This document shows, piece by piece, positions 9,044 through 20,616 of a stretch of DNA of 64,000 nt. The first letter of the stretch is position 1; each line of letters starts with the position of its first letter. Origin of the DNA: JAJRVM01 sp963700515 (GTDB lineage: Bacteria; Planctomycetota; Planctomycetia; Pirellulales; Pirellulaceae). The notes below the pieces were generated by a model. The model was not told the DNA's origin and searched no databases. It worked only from the letters and a program-made list of their open reading frames with translations. The stretch is taken from contig CAVOXY010000072.1 in assembly GCA_963700515.1 (NCBI GenBank), positions 416,159 through 480,158 on the forward strand. The letters are read 5' to 3'. The position numbers and the translations under genes are program-made.

Positions 9044-12000
9044 CGTAGAGCGGCAGGTGCCGGTACGTCACTTCCAGCGACAGCAGATTCATGGTGGTCA
9101 CGTAGAGCCGCCCGGCAAACGCCGCCCATTCATCCGGAACGGGCTTGAAGGGATCCCAGCTACCGGCCAAATCCCCTTCCCGGATTTGCGAGCCGATCAA
9201 CAGGGGGTGGAGTCGCTGATTCCAGGCATTCCAATACTGACCTCCCATGTGGAACATGACCTGCGTGGCATAGTACCAGTAGTAGGTGTCGCGTTGGGGA
9301 TTGGAGTTCGTGCCGACTGACGGCGGGTATTGGAGCAGATACTGGGCACCCAACACCATATTGGCGTTGTCGCGCCGCCAGCCGCGAGTAGAGTCGCATG
9401 AGCAAACCGACACTCGTCATGGTGCGTGTCGGCCGTCGCCCACCTCGTTGTTCCGCAGTATCCGGTGCAAATGGGTTGTAGCAGTAGAGGTATGGTTGCC
9501 CGGGTGAGGCTTGAGCCCGGTCCAACCATTGCCGAATTCTCGCGTACGTGTCATCCGGCACCTTGAGATTCGCCAATTCCCCGCTCTTGAGCGCCATCAT
9601 CATCCAGCCGGTGACGGATGTATCTGAGCCGATACGGGGCGAGTAGCGCCAGCCGCCACGTTGCGGATGCTGCGTCTGCACAATGAAATCAAGGGCTTTC
9701 TGGGCCGGCTGGCGCAAGGCCGCATCCTGCGTCATCCCGTAGGCCTCGCAGAGTGCCAAGGCTGCGATGCTGTGGCTGTACAGCGCCACAACACGATTCG
9801 ACTCTTCATCCATCCCCACAAACAGGTTCCCGTTGGCTTGCTGATTCTGCACGAGGAAATCGATCCCCCGCCGCACGACGTCGGCATAGTGATACTCGAG
9901 GTGGTGATAGCCAGCCCCTTGGAACGCCAGCAGCGCCAGTCCCGTAGCGGCCGTATCGCTGCCGATTTGCGGCAAGCCATCTCGATCGGCGAATTGACTC
10001 GAGTGCCCATCGGCCATCCGGGGTCTGAGCACGACTGAGGAACAGCAGGCCCAATTCGATGGCTTCCTCCGTCTGTGGCCCGGCCCCTCCAGCCGGATCG
10101 CCCATCCCATCGCCACGCCGCTCGCGTCGCCGAAACGGCTCGGTTGGCACCGCGGCGGCAGTATTGAATTCGGGCATCCCACCAACCCGCTGCCGGACGA
10201 ATCGGGCCACCTCCAACTGCACTTGTTGGCTCATCTCCGAGGCATGCCGATCACGCACGCCCACTTCCACCGTCGCATCTCGGGACAAGCCACCAGGTCC
10301 GGCAACTGCCTCGGCTGACACGGGCATGGCGGAGCCAGCCAGTCGGCTCTGGGCGCCTGCGTGAGGGGCACGCGCGATGGGACCCGGCTCGGAATCCTCC
10401 TCCGCTGGGGCTGACGCACCGACCGTCATGCCGTCGAGTGGGATGGCGGCAGCGGCCGAAGGGGGAAGCAGCGCGGTCGTACGTTTCTCGAGGGCGTCGG
10501 CTGTCGTGTCGTCTTGCATGGCGGGGCCGTCGGATGTGGCACCTCCCTGAGCACGACGGCGCGGACCGACACCCGGAGCGTCGCCTTCCGAGGCATCCAA
10601 AGTCAATGCGGCAGCCAGCACGCCCACGCGGGAATCATCGCGTGGGGCGTCCACGCCGTCGGCCAACTTGGTAATCAACGTTCCCTGGGTGCTCTGCGGC
10701 TCAGACTGCAAGTGGCCGCTGGACGACGGTGCGCCGGCTATCACGGCTATTTCGGCCCGGGTGTTGGAGACCAATTCAGGTCCTTGAGCCGAGCGCGGCG
10801 TGGCGTCGGTGCCACCACCCACCTGTGGCGTACCGGTCATGGCTTCGACCGCCTCCGAGCGGCCTGAGATCACACCACTGCTGCGATCCCCCGCCGCCGC
10901 GACCAGCGCCGGGCTATCAACCACCTTCGCCCCGCTTTGACCAGTCACTCGTTTGTCGATTGCGCTGGCCGCCGAGTTGGCGGCAATCGTCGCTGCCGGC
11001 AGTTGGCGATCGTTGTGATCTGCCGCGTTCCCGGCGCTTTCGTCCGCCACGCTGACAGGGCCTGCGAGTTGGCGATCGCGGGAAGCCTTCGGTAGCTTGG
11101 AGGAGACAGCAGCCGCATCCGCGGCAATCTCGGGCCCATCCGATGCCACGCCCGCTCGGCGATCAGACGCGGCGAGTGACCGTGCGGGAGCGGCCAGCAT
11201 GCCGCCCATGTCGGCCGGTGGACCTCCCGGCGTTGGAGCATCGGCACCTTGCCGCGCGGGCACCGAGGCATTGGGATTGCTCGCCAAATCCACGGGACTT
11301 TCAGCGCCGCTGCCGTCACTCAGGGGTGCCGCAGGAAGGGGACTCGTTGCATCCGCTAACAGGGACGCTGAGGGGGTGACGCCAGGCGAACTGCGTGGCA
11401 CCGTCTGCGTCTGGGCTCCGGCTGAGCGATCTGGCTGACCACCGCCCGACGCTGCGCCCGACTCCCGTTTCGGCTACCGTGGTGGTGGGGCCCAGGTCCA
11501 CTTCCCAGGCACCCTTGGATGCGGTGACAGCTCCGTGCGTGGCGTCGGAGGCCGCCTGCGTAAGGGCGGCGCTGGCACTGGCATTCACTTCCCCCGGATC
11601 GCGACTGCCAGGTAACGTTGCCGGGGTCAAAGGAGTAGCTTGAAGTATGGCGCTGGGCCGGATCTCGCCCGCGCGGCCACTGCGTGCCAGAGCCAGTGCT
11701 TGGGGCGCGAGTGCCGGTCCTGCGGGAATCGCCTGCGAGGCCTCCGCTCGCTGCGCCGACCCAGAAGGCACGTTGGCGGGGCTGTCGGCCGCTGGATCAG
11801 CCAGTCCCAGATTCGCCGAAGCGCCATAGCCGGCGGTGCCCGACTGGGCTTTGCTGAGTGCCATTGACGACGGTTCCGCCGCGCGAGCCGGCGAGCCAGC
11901 GGCCGACGCGCTGCGCACCGAGGTTCTCGGTTGGTGCCGGCGACGAGGCCTCCAAGGCCTCCCGCGGGGCACGACGAGCGGGCTGATCGGCGGCTGCCGG

Positions 12001-13716
12001 GGAGCCGAGTGAAGGGCGCGCGGCATCCGCCACGCGGGTCGGTTGCCGCGGGGCAGACTGCGGCTGCCGGGCCGCGCCTAACAGCTCGGTGGAGGGCAAG
12101 CTCGGCTGGACTGTCGTATTTCCGGCCGCTGTCTTGGGCACGTTGACCAGGGAGGCCGCTGAACTGCTCGGCGCCGCACTGGCCGGCTCCCGCGCGGTGG
12201 CTTCCGAGGCCACCGGACTGACCCGCTGCGACATGCCACCAGGCGCGGTCGCCGCAGCGGGTTGGCGACCCGGCAATTTCGCGGTGACGGCATCCGTGGC
12301 CGGTTGATTGACCGGCGCCGTCGCACGCTGCGCTGTGGCTGGAGTCACGCCAGACGCTGTCGAGTCGGGTTGGCGAAGGGACGCGACCGAGTCGGCACTC
12401 ACTGGAGCCGCCGCAGGTTGGTCCAAGCGACTCAGCGGATTCGGTGCGATGGCACTGGTATCGGACGGACGCGTCATCGCCGCGGCGGGCGAGTCGGCAC
12501 TGGTTGCCACATCGGGACGCGGCGTAACACGTGGCTGTCGGTTGGGTACCGACCGAGGCGTCTGCGCCAGCGATTGTTGCTCAGGTGTCGCCTGTTGCGG
12601 TGTGCGGCGGCGCGTAATCGCTTCGGCCGTCTGCTCCTGCACGGGCAAGGCCGCTTTCGCCTGCGCCACGGGTGAACGTGTCTGCTGTTTGCGAGCCGCC
12701 GTGTTGTGGGGCGCCACGGCCGAGGGCTGGTTCTGTTGCGCGACGGCGGACTGGTCGGCAACTTGGACGTCGGTGCGGGGCGTGATCCCCGATCGCGATT
12801 CGCTCCGTTGCATGCTGGCGGCGGCTGAAAGTTGGCGTGGTGCATCGGTCGGTGGCGACTTGCGCGCCATCTGCGAGGTCGGCGCCGACTGTGGCAGCTG
12901 CGTCGCAATGGGTAGTGAGGAGCGATCGAGTTCCACGGACTGCTTCGCGCTCAGCGTGCCCGCCGCTCCCGGCTCCGCCACGTCCGGCCGTCGCTCTGGC
13001 AGCCGCTGCACATCGTCAACGCGCACGGCTTGTGTGGGGAGAGGAGGCAGCACCGTATTGCGGCGGCTCAGCTTGGACATCTGTTCACTTTGACGGGGGA
13101 CCGCCGCAGGGGGTTGGTCGCTGCGGACAACATCGGGACGCGTCACGCGTTGCGACTCGGGGGCCGACGGGGGCTCCACCTGTACATCCGTCGGATCCTC
13201 CTGCACCTTCTCCCGTGGTGCCGGCTTCAGCACCGGATCGGGAGGCTTCGTCTCCACCGGTTGCGCCAGGTCGCGACGCGCTCGTTGCTGAGGATCATGT
13301 TGCCATGACGCATAGTCAGGAACCTTGACCACCTTCCTTTCGGATGGATGCCGCGCCGATGCCAAGACCTCCGTCCAGACACGGTGAAATACGTCGGTCT
13401 CGATCGAGAAAATGAGCAGCATGAGGTGAAACGTCAAACCGAGGACCAGGGCCAATTGCATCGACCGCCGTAGCCAGCGATTGCCGGTCAAAGCCAAGGT
13501 CACCAGGAGTGACGAGATCACCAGGGGAATGGCAATCAACCAGGTCCAGGCATTGGCGTACCACCGGGGATCGTCCAGACGGAAATAGGCCAGCACCGTC
13601 CCAGCGAGGAAACCGCCCAGCACGCAGCTGGCGATGACCAAGGGCCACAGCTGGTCATCGATCCCGCGGTATCGCGTGGGGTGGGTCTTTCGGATGATAC
13701 GGCGTGTCTTGGCCAT
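9027..13716 (-). CDS. Giant TM-anchored protein with Pro/Ala-rich linker and squalene-cyclase-like C-terminal domain (four frameshifts)
   Basis: Read across its breaks the protein has about 1,560 residues. The N-terminus has three membrane helices (about residues 24-46, 57-77, 82-103), which would put the rest outside the cytoplasm. About 1,050 residues of Pro/Ala/Gln/Ser/Thr/Arg-rich, low-complexity sequence follow. The last 370 residues or so form a prenyltransferase/squalene-oxidase-type alpha/alpha domain with QW-like repeats ('FLSRAQTPDGRW', 'DFIVQTQHPQRGGWRYSP', 'SDTSVTGWMMMALKS'). I see no DXDD acid motif, so cyclase activity is unlikely. Frame switches lie near 11920, 11420, 10010 and 9390. 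It is the last gene after a TPR protein, ExbB and ExbD, in the place of TonB/TolA. The start at 13716 precedes the basic segment AKTRRIIRKTH. Confidence 0.72.
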
Positions 13717-13781
13717 GAGTCGTTATCAGTCGTCCCCTGCTCCGCGACCACAAAATCGGGCGTCTGGCACCCGGTGGCAAC

Positions 13782-14195
13782 TTACTCCTGCTGCGTCGTC
13801 ACCGAGTAGTCACGAACTCCTGTGCGATTACAGAGATTCATGACCGCCACCACAAAGTCGAATTGAACTCGTTTATCGGCGCGGATCACCACCGATTGAT
13901 TCACCGGATTATTGGTCAACGACTGCCGCAAGATCTCTTCCACTTCATCACGCGTCACGACACGACCGTCGACGTAGTAATCCCCCTGTTGATCGATATT
14001 GACAAACAGCTCCTTCGGCTCCGCGTCCAAGGGCTGCGCTTCACTGGCCGAAGGAAGAACCACGTCCAGTTCATAGTCTTCCTGGGCAAAGCGTGTCGTC
14101 ACCAGGAAGAACACCAACAACAGGAAGACGACGTCAATGAGCGGCGTCAAACTGAGTGACGACAGGGCGTTTCCTTTTCTGATCTTGACGGCCAT
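13782..14195 (-). CDS. exbD: ExbD/TolR-family biopolymer transport protein
   Basis: The product has 137 residues from ATG 14195, which has AGGTG with a 6-base spacer; a GTG nine bases earlier is less likely. It has the family layout: a short cytoplasmic N-terminus, one helix with the key Asp in 'SLTPLIDVVFLLLVFFLV', and a periplasmic domain ending with 'VVIRADKRVQFDFVVAVMNLC'. ExbD forms the proton channel with ExbB and passes energy to a periplasm-spanning partner. Here it sits between exbB (14412-15371) and the giant linker protein (9027-13716), both on the same strand, which makes the giant protein the likely partner. It is intact. Confidence 0.92.
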   Translation of the reverse strand: MAVKIRKGNALSSLSLTPLIDVVFLLLVFFLVTTRFAQEDYELDVVLPSASEAQPLDAEPKELFVNIDQQGDYYVDGRVVTRDEVEEILRQSLTNNPVNQSVVIRADKRVQFDFVVAVMNLCNRTGVRDYSVTTQQE

Positions 14196-14204
14196 GAGGG
14201 TCAC

Positions 14205-14411
14205 CTACGGAGAGCGGCAGCAACTGGGATGGCAGAAACTCACAATGCACAGGGCAGAATGTGCGTCGGAATTAACCTAGGCGAGCGGCAGATTCAATCG
14301 TACCCTCTCCGCAGCCCCGCGCAGCGGGAATAGCAGGGGAGAGGGAAAGGGTGAGGGGTAAATTATTATCTGCCGCGTCGCCCGGTCGGGAATTCCGTGC
14401 CGCGTACTGAA
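14205..14411. repeat. Intergenic GC-rich inverted repeat between exbB and exbD
   Basis: The stretch 14300-14360 contains TACCCTCTCCGC followed by GGGGAGAGGG, then a further G-rich tail. It can form a hairpin with CCTCTCC pairing GGAGAGG. It looks like an intergenic palindromic repeat of the 'ccctctccc/gggagaggg' kind common in GC-rich genomes. There is no U-run, so it is not a typical terminator. Confidence 0.45.
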
Positions 14412-15371
14412 TCAGATACCATGTTTGAACACTCCTCGACTCCGCAGTCGGACTGGGGAAGCCGCTTGCGGTGGCTCGGGGGGACCTGCCGGCTGCTGTC
14501 CGTCTCCCGCCTGTTGGCCAAACCGCATCCGACCTTCGAACCGCTCGATCTGCGGCAGCAAGTTGAAGAGCAATTCATCGATCTGATGAAACAGACTCTG
14601 GATTCTCCCTTCGAACATATGCGACAAAACGGCAGCCGGTATGGCGACCATCAAGCCCGCCAACGTGGTCACCAACGCAATATAGATGCCGGAGGCAAGT
14701 ACCTCGGCCTTGTTCTGTCCCGGAGCAAGAATGCTGGTGCTGTGAAAGGCACCAATCATCCCCCACACCGTTCCGAGTAGACCGAGCAAAGGGGCCACCC
14801 CCGCCGCCAGATTCAGCCATCGCACGTTCGCATACAGCCGCTCCGCCTCCCGCTCGCTCGCCTCAGAGACCGTGTGTTCGACCTCACTGTGTGGACGTCC
14901 GATTTTGAGCAGCATGGCACGCACGACATGGGCCGCTGCCGAAGGGTACCGCTGGCAGACGCGATACGCCTCGCGTGGGTCAAATGACCCTTGGGTTCCC
15001 GCCAGGCGGCCAAGCTGCTGGATCAGCGCATCGGGCAGCACGCGTGCTCGCCGCAATGCCATGCCGCGTTCGATGGCCACCGTCACCACCACGATACTCA
15101 ACATACCGATCGGGACCATGAACCAACCGCCCTGGACGAGCAGCCAAAAGAACTTGATCCCTTCCTCTTCGCTCACGCGCACCGTGCTGGCGGCCGGATC
15201 CTGGCCTTCCTCTCCCACAGTCGCTTCACGCGCAGTGGATGCCCTCACCGGACCGGCGTTGGGCCCCATCTGAGTATCGGCCGCCGCATCCGACTCCTGC
15301 GCCATGGCAGTCGCCGGCCGTTGCGAAATCGTCCACAGCAGACCCAGACATAGCCAGAGCGAACAGGACAT
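14412..15371 (-). CDS. exbB: ExbB/TolQ/MotA-family proton channel protein
   Basis: The 319-residue protein begins with a signal-like segment (residues 2-25, ending ATAMAQ), which is usual for longer ExbB forms. A linker of about 45 residues follows, then three membrane helices: 'GGWFMVPIGMLSIVVVTVAIERG', 'LAAGVAPLLGLLGTVWGMIGAF' and 'IYIALVTTLAGLMVAIPAAVLSHM'. The 'ERG' after helix 1 and the 'TPLLGLLGTVxGM'-like second helix are family signatures. It should assemble with ExbD into an inner-membrane proton-driven motor. The TPR gene upstream (ending at 15667) and exbD downstream are on the same strand, so they are probably co-transcribed. It is intact. Confidence 0.92.
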   Translation of the reverse strand: MSCSLWLCLGLLWTISQRPATAMAQESDAAADTQMGPNAGPVRASTAREATVGEEGQDPAASTVRVSEEEGIKFFWLLVQGGWFMVPIGMLSIVVVTVAIERGMALRRARVLPDALIQQLGRLAGTQGSFDPREAYRVCQRYPSAAAHVVRAMLLKIGRPHSEVEHTVSEASEREAERLYANVRWLNLAAGVAPLLGLLGTVWGMIGAFHSTSILAPGQNKAEVLASGIYIALVTTLAGLMVAIPAAVLSHMFEGRIQSLFHQIDELLFNLLPQIERFEGRMRFGQQAGDGQQPAGPPEPPQAASPVRLRSRGVFKHGI

Positions 15372-15666
15372 AGGTGGGCCAGTTTCGAAATTCGGTGCGG
15401 GCGAGCATCAACGTTCTCCAGGCTCTTGATCGTGCCTTGTCCCCCGGGCAGCTCGTTGCGCGGGACAGGTCGCAGCTCAAATCGTGGTGATTCGAATTCC
15501 GTGACTGCGACCTCGGTCCGCGTTCAGGAACATTCGCAGGTCGGGACCATTGTCCGACCATGCTCGGGATAGGATCCCGAGCCACTGGTGGCGGGCAGGG
15601 CCCGCGTTCAGGAATCTCAACAGCCCGCACACTCGCGATGACGGCTGACTGTGACTGCCTCTTGCC

Positions 15667-18600
15667 TCAGGGCACCAGCTTCGCCAGCGCATCGAGCCGC
15701 TTCTGGGCCTCCGCGGCCAATTCATGCTTGGCGTGCGATGCGACCACGTACTGATAAAACTTCTTGGCGTCCGCGATATATTTGGCTCGCAGAGAAGGTG
15801 ACTTGGCTTCCTGGATCTGAACTTCCGAGCATCGACCGGCTTCGTAGCCGGCTTTGGCCTGCCAATTACGAAACTCAGCGGGATCTTTCCCGCTGTCGTA
15901 GCGGAAGAACATGGTCCGCTGAAAATCCTTGATCGCATCGTCATAACGTTTCTGCTGAAACTCCACCTCCCCCACCATAAATTGAGCGCGAATGCCGACA
16001 ACATCACGCGACTTCTCCGCAGCCTGCTGAAAATCCTTGATGGCTTCGTCCAGTTGGTTCACTTTCTGGCGAGCTCGGCCCCGTTCGAAATGCGCCTCCG
16101 CCACATAAAAACTGTCGGGATACTTCTCGATCAGCGGGTTGAGGAAATTCACACTCTCCTCCCATTTCTCCAACTGCCCGGCGGCTTGAGCCGCGTGCAA
16201 TTGCCGCAGCACGGCGATTTGCGGCGACGATGCTTCGTGGTTCAGGGCCTCCTGGTAGGCGGGCAGTGCTTGCGCGAATTCGTTGAGCCGCAGCAGACAT
16301 TCCCCTTTCATGAACCAGGCATCGGACGCCAGTTCACCGTCGCCATAGGACTTGATCAGTCCCTCGAATTGCCCCAATGCCTCGCGGTATTGCTGCAACT
16401 GATAGTGGCTCCACCCCAGCTTATAGATGACTTTTTCCTGCAAGGCCTCGTTGTTGGCTTGGGCTGATTGCTGGTAAGCCTTCACGGCGTTGGCGTAATC
16501 CTTTTGGGCATAGCAACTCTCGCCGACATGGAAATTGGCTTCTGCCGCCAGTGGATCGGCGGGATACTTCTCCGCCAGCGTGGCAAAGGTCTTGGCCGCG
16601 GCAGCGGCGTCCGGCAACGACTGGTAAGCCCATGCCAATTCGTAGAGCACTTTGTTCGTGTGTGGATAGTCCGGAAACTGTTTGAGCAGTTCCGCATAAG
16701 TATCCACCGCTTTCTGATACTGCTGTGCGGCAGCTTCTGATAACCCGCGTTCGTACAGTGCATCGGCGCGTTGCACTGCGTTCGGATTGGTCGTGAGGTA
16801 CTTGTCGATATCCGCGATCGCCTCGACGTACTTATTTGCCTGCCGGTAACACATGCCCCGCGCGAACAAGGCATCATCGGCCAGTTCGTGTTCAGCATGC
16901 TGGTCCATCAGGGCAGTGAAACTGGCGCTGGCCTGGTCGAAATCCTTGGCCTTCAACAGCGACCAGCCTTTGCCATAGAGGGCAAACGGCACGTATGGCG
17001 ATTGAGCAATATCGTTGCAGGACCTGGTCGTACGCGGCGATCGCCTCGGCATACTGGCCCCCGGCATAATGGTACTCCCCCAAGTGATAATACGCCTGGT
17101 CCAGCAGTTCGCTGTCGGGAAAACTCTGCAGCAGATTTCCCAAGGTGGCGAGCGCCTCCGGCAACTGGCCCTGCTTCTGCTGAGTGCGGGCCAGGTAGAG
17201 CAGCGTCTCGTCCGCCTGCCGCCACTTCGCGTCGGTCAGCAAGGACTCACTGCAAGGAGGCTGCGGCAGCGTCAAACTGATTGAGAAAGTACTGGCTGGC
17301 ACCGATCAGGAACAAGGTTTCGGCCTTCAAGGGCGGACTGGGCATCTGCGCCACTGCCGGCGTCAGCAGATCGATGGCTTCCTGGTATTTCTTCTGCAGA
17401 TAGATGACGAGTCCCAGCCGCACGTGCCAGAGGGAATTATCGGCGTGCCCCTCGACCTTGCCGACCAAATCGCGGTAGATCGCTTCCGCCTCGCCGTACT
17501 CTTTCTTCTGCACGTGGCATTCCGCGAGCACATACCGCACCTCAGGCACCAACGCCTGTTGGGGATATGCAGCCAGGAACTTGCCCGACAGGGCAAACGC
17601 CTGATCGTATTGCTTAAGTTCCAGCGCGGCGAAGGCCGCATTGTATAACGCCACCGGCCCGACTTCTTGGCTGGGGTAGGCTTCGGCAATCGCCAGATAC
17701 TCCTGCAGCGACTCGGCCCGGCGCCCCTCCGCATCGTACATCGCATCGGCTTTATCCAACCGCAGACTTGGCGCAAAAGCATCGTCGCCTGCCTCCGGCA
17801 ACTTGCGGTCCGCCAGTTGGAGGACTTTGTCCACCTCATGGTTGCGCAAGTAGATACGGCACAGCCAATGGGCCGCCTCGACAGAGCCGGCACCGCCCGC
17901 CGACACCGCCTTGTCGAGCCATTGTTGCGGCGTCATCGTATTTCTCAAGCCGATAAAAACATCGCCCCGCCGACAGCGTCGCTTCGGCCGCGTTTGCCGA
18001 GTCCGGAAATCGCTCGGGAAGCGAAGCGTACAGCGCCGCGGCTTCTGCCAGTTTGTCCTGCTGTGCCGCACAATAAGCTTGCCGTAACAACGCGTGGTCC
18101 GCGGCCGCGAAGCCCGCCACGGCCACCACTTCGGCAAACAGCCCTTCAGCTGTTTTCGCGTCACCACCCTGCAGAATCGCTTCCGCCTTGCGCATCCGCA
18201 CTTCCGTCGCCAGATCGCTCTTCGCAAAATCGGTCAAGAACATGTCGTAGGCTTTCGTCGCCTGAGCCCATTGCCCCATTTCTTCCAGCGTCACCCCCAA
18301 CGCGTACAAGGCATCCGCGCGGAGCTTCGATTCCGGGAAATCCCGTGACCAGATTGCCGTATGCCAGCGCGGAATCCTTTTTCCGGTCGAGCGCGTAGAG
18401 GGCCTCCGCTTCAAAAAAGATCGCCTGATCGATGTTCTTTCCCTCCGGAAAGGCCGACTTCATCTTCGTAAACGTCTCCACCGCCTGAGCATACCGGTCC
18501 TTGTCGCCGGCCACCGCGAGCGAATATTGAGACCAGCCCAAATTCAAGTACGACGTCTTCCAACAGCTCGAACTGCGGATACTTCGAAATCACGGCCTGA

Positions 18601-18943
18601 AATTCCGCCACCGCCTCCACATACTGCTTGAGCTGGACCAGGCAGACACCCCGATAGTGCCGAGCCTTGGCAGCCAACGGGTCGTCCGCGAAACGCTCCA
18701 AAAACCGCTTCCACTCCTCGGCCGCCAAGTCAAAAGCGCGATTATTCTGGTAGTTCGCGGCATCGGCATACATCGTCTGGGCGGCCGGCGGACGAGAGCT
18801 GTGGACGCCGGCGGGGCAGGCGGAGGAGCTACTTTGCCCTCCTGCCCCATCGCCGCGGCATGCCAGAACATGACCGACAGCCAGATCGCAAATGGCAGCC
18901 ACCGGCCCCGGAGTCTTCGTGTGCAACGATTGATCCAGCTCAT
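15667..18943 (-). CDS. Large secreted TPR protein of the ExbB-ExbD cluster (six frameshifts)
   Basis: ATG 18943 is favoured because AGGAAG lies 6 bases upstream and it opens a signal peptide (basic start, then LPFAIWLSVMFWHAAAMGQ). The mature protein, about 1,060 residues, is almost entirely TPR-like repeats (at least 20), of the type 'AYQSLPDAAAAAKTFATLAEKYPADPLAAEANFHVGES'. This 34-37-residue pattern with 'YP/FP' at the turn is typical of periplasmic TPR proteins beside Tol/Pal and ExbBD systems. Frame switches lie near 18790, 18555, 18343, 17930, 17250 and 17020, each needing only a one-base repair. As first gene of the probable operon it may be the periplasmic scaffold for the giant linker protein. 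Confidence 0.75.
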
Positions 18944-19441
18944 CTTCAACTTCCTCATCCATCCGCTGCATGAACATTCCTGCTGACAAGCGTCAGCCAC
19001 GTGGTAACTACGGGTCGAGTCGCGCGTCGAAGTCTCCCCTCAACAATTCCCCCATCACCCGCGGAATCCACGTCGTGCCGACGACAAATCCAGTCTAGCG
19101 GCTCAGGTGACATGGGAGAAGCAATGTGCCAGGATCGCCGCGAAAACGCATCCCGGGCGGAAGCCACTCGTCCGCGGCTCCCCTTCCTCGCCGGACGCCG
19201 TCGACATAGACGGATTCGATCCGACTGCCAGAGATATTGGCAGATAAAATGGCCTGCTGGGGGCCCCGGTTGGGCCGTGGCGGCGGAGCTGCCGATGCGT
19301 CGACAGACGTCTTCGCAGAACCGTGAGCAAGCTCCCTGCTGGTTGCCGGAACCCCTTTGAGCAATTAGGCTTGAGGCATAACGTTTCTGTCGGACTGCGT
19401 AGACCGGCCGTTTCTGGAGTATTCGCAGACGGTGACACACT
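18944..19441. other. Divergent intergenic region
   Basis: These 500 bp separate the TPR gene (minus) and the epimerase gene (plus) and should hold both promoters. I see no gene with a ribosome binding site, no long repeat and no terminator. Confidence 0.45.
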
Positions 19442-20431
19442 GTGGCTCGAATTCTGGTGACCGGCGGCGCCGGGTTTATTGGCTCGCATCTGACGGAAAT
19501 GTTGTTGCAGCGGGGTGATGAAGTTCTGGTTGTCGACGACGAATCGACCGGTCGTTATCAGAACCTGGCCGCCGTGCACGAACATCCCCAGTTTTCCTTT
19601 CTCCGCGCGTCGATCGGCGACAAATCCCTCGTCGATTCGCTGGCGGCGGATGTGGATGAGATCTATCACTTGGCCGCCGCCGTCGGTGTGGCCCTGATCG
19701 CTCGACAACCCATCGAGACGATTGAGCGGAACATCTATCCCACGCAGTTGCTGCTGGACAAAGTGTGCCAGCGCGTACGGCGTGGGGAGACGGTGAAGAT
19801 CTTTCTCGCCAGCACCAGCGAGGTATATGGAAAAAACCCTAAATCGATGTGGGATGAGGACGATGACCTGGTCTTCGGGTCCACCACGCGGGCTCGTTGG
19901 TCCTACGGTGCGTCGAAAGCCATTGACGAGTTCCTGGCCTTGGCCTGCTGGCGACAATTCCAGGCGCCGGTGGTCGTGGGCCGCTTTTTTAACGTCGTGG
20001 GACCTCGCCAGTCGGGTGCCTACGGCATGGTGCTGCCCCGCTTTGTGCAGGCAGCTCAGGCCGGTCAGCCGCTGGTGGTGCATGACGACGGGCGTCAAGT
20101 ACGCTGCTTCGCACACGTGAGAGATGTCGTGGCGGCCGTGCTCAGCCTGATGACCGAGCCCGCGGCGGTAGGGCGTGTGTTCAACGTCGGCAGCGATCAG
20201 CCGGTTTCCATCCTGGAACTGGCTGAGCGTGTGGTGGCCATGGCCGGTTCCTCGTCGCCGATCGAGTTTCAAAGCTACACCCAGGCCTATGATCAAGACT
20301 TTGAGGACGTCCGTCGGCGGGTGCCAAACCTGTCACGGCTGCGGTCGACGATCGACTTCCAGCCGGCATACGACCTGGACGCGATCATACGCGAGCTGGT
20401 GGAATCCCCCACCAATGGACGATGTTCTTGA
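19442..20431 (+). CDS. NAD-dependent epimerase/dehydratase (extended SDR, sugar-nucleotide)
   Basis: The 329-residue protein has the Rossmann motif 'VTGGAGFIGSHL' at residues 6-17, 'DDESTGRYQNL' after beta 2 (Asp for NAD), 'HLAAAVGV' and the catalytic 'YGASK' (YxxxK). It matches the UDP-glucuronate decarboxylase / UDP-glucose epimerase group of extended SDRs. The usual substrate-binding 'RFFNVVGPRQ' segment is present. The start is GTG 19442; the ribosome binding site is weak. It is a likely step in surface-polysaccharide or nucleotide-sugar synthesis, but the exact reaction cannot be read from this. It has no partner gene nearby. The gene is intact, in contrast to the frameshift-rich region to its left. 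Confidence 0.88.
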   Translation: MARILVTGGAGFIGSHLTEMLLQRGDEVLVVDDESTGRYQNLAAVHEHPQFSFLRASIGDKSLVDSLAADVDEIYHLAAAVGVALIARQPIETIERNIYPTQLLLDKVCQRVRRGETVKIFLASTSEVYGKNPKSMWDEDDDLVFGSTTRARWSYGASKAIDEFLALACWRQFQAPVVVGRFFNVVGPRQSGAYGMVLPRFVQAAQAGQPLVVHDDGRQVRCFAHVRDVVAAVLSLMTEPAAVGRVFNVGSDQPVSILELAERVVAMAGSSSPIEFQSYTQAYDQDFEDVRRRVPNLSRLRSTIDFQPAYDLDAIIRELVESPTNGRCS

Positions 20432-20616
20432 CATTTTGGCTCCCGGAAGGTCGAATTAAGATGTTGCCCGAAATTCACTTGCGCACGCCGGCGTGGGCTT
20501 CGTCCTGAAGCCCGCGCTGAGCGTATGTCGGTAACTTCTCATCTGCCGGCGCTGTCGGGCTCAGCCCTGCGCGTCCACCACATTTCCAACACGAGGCACG
20601 GGCGAGGAGAGGCTCC

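Noticed and set aside
12308..13093. Plus-strand open frame of 261 codons
   Set aside because: It is antisense to the linker of the giant protein and shows only the mirrored composition of that linker.
9027..13716. A second functional squalene cyclase
   Set aside because: The C-terminal domain has QW-like repeats but no DXDD motif and is about half the size of SHC.
19103..20296. Long open frame on the minus strand
   Set aside because: It lies antisense to the intact epimerase gene and has no family sequence. GC-rich coding DNA often has long antisense frames.
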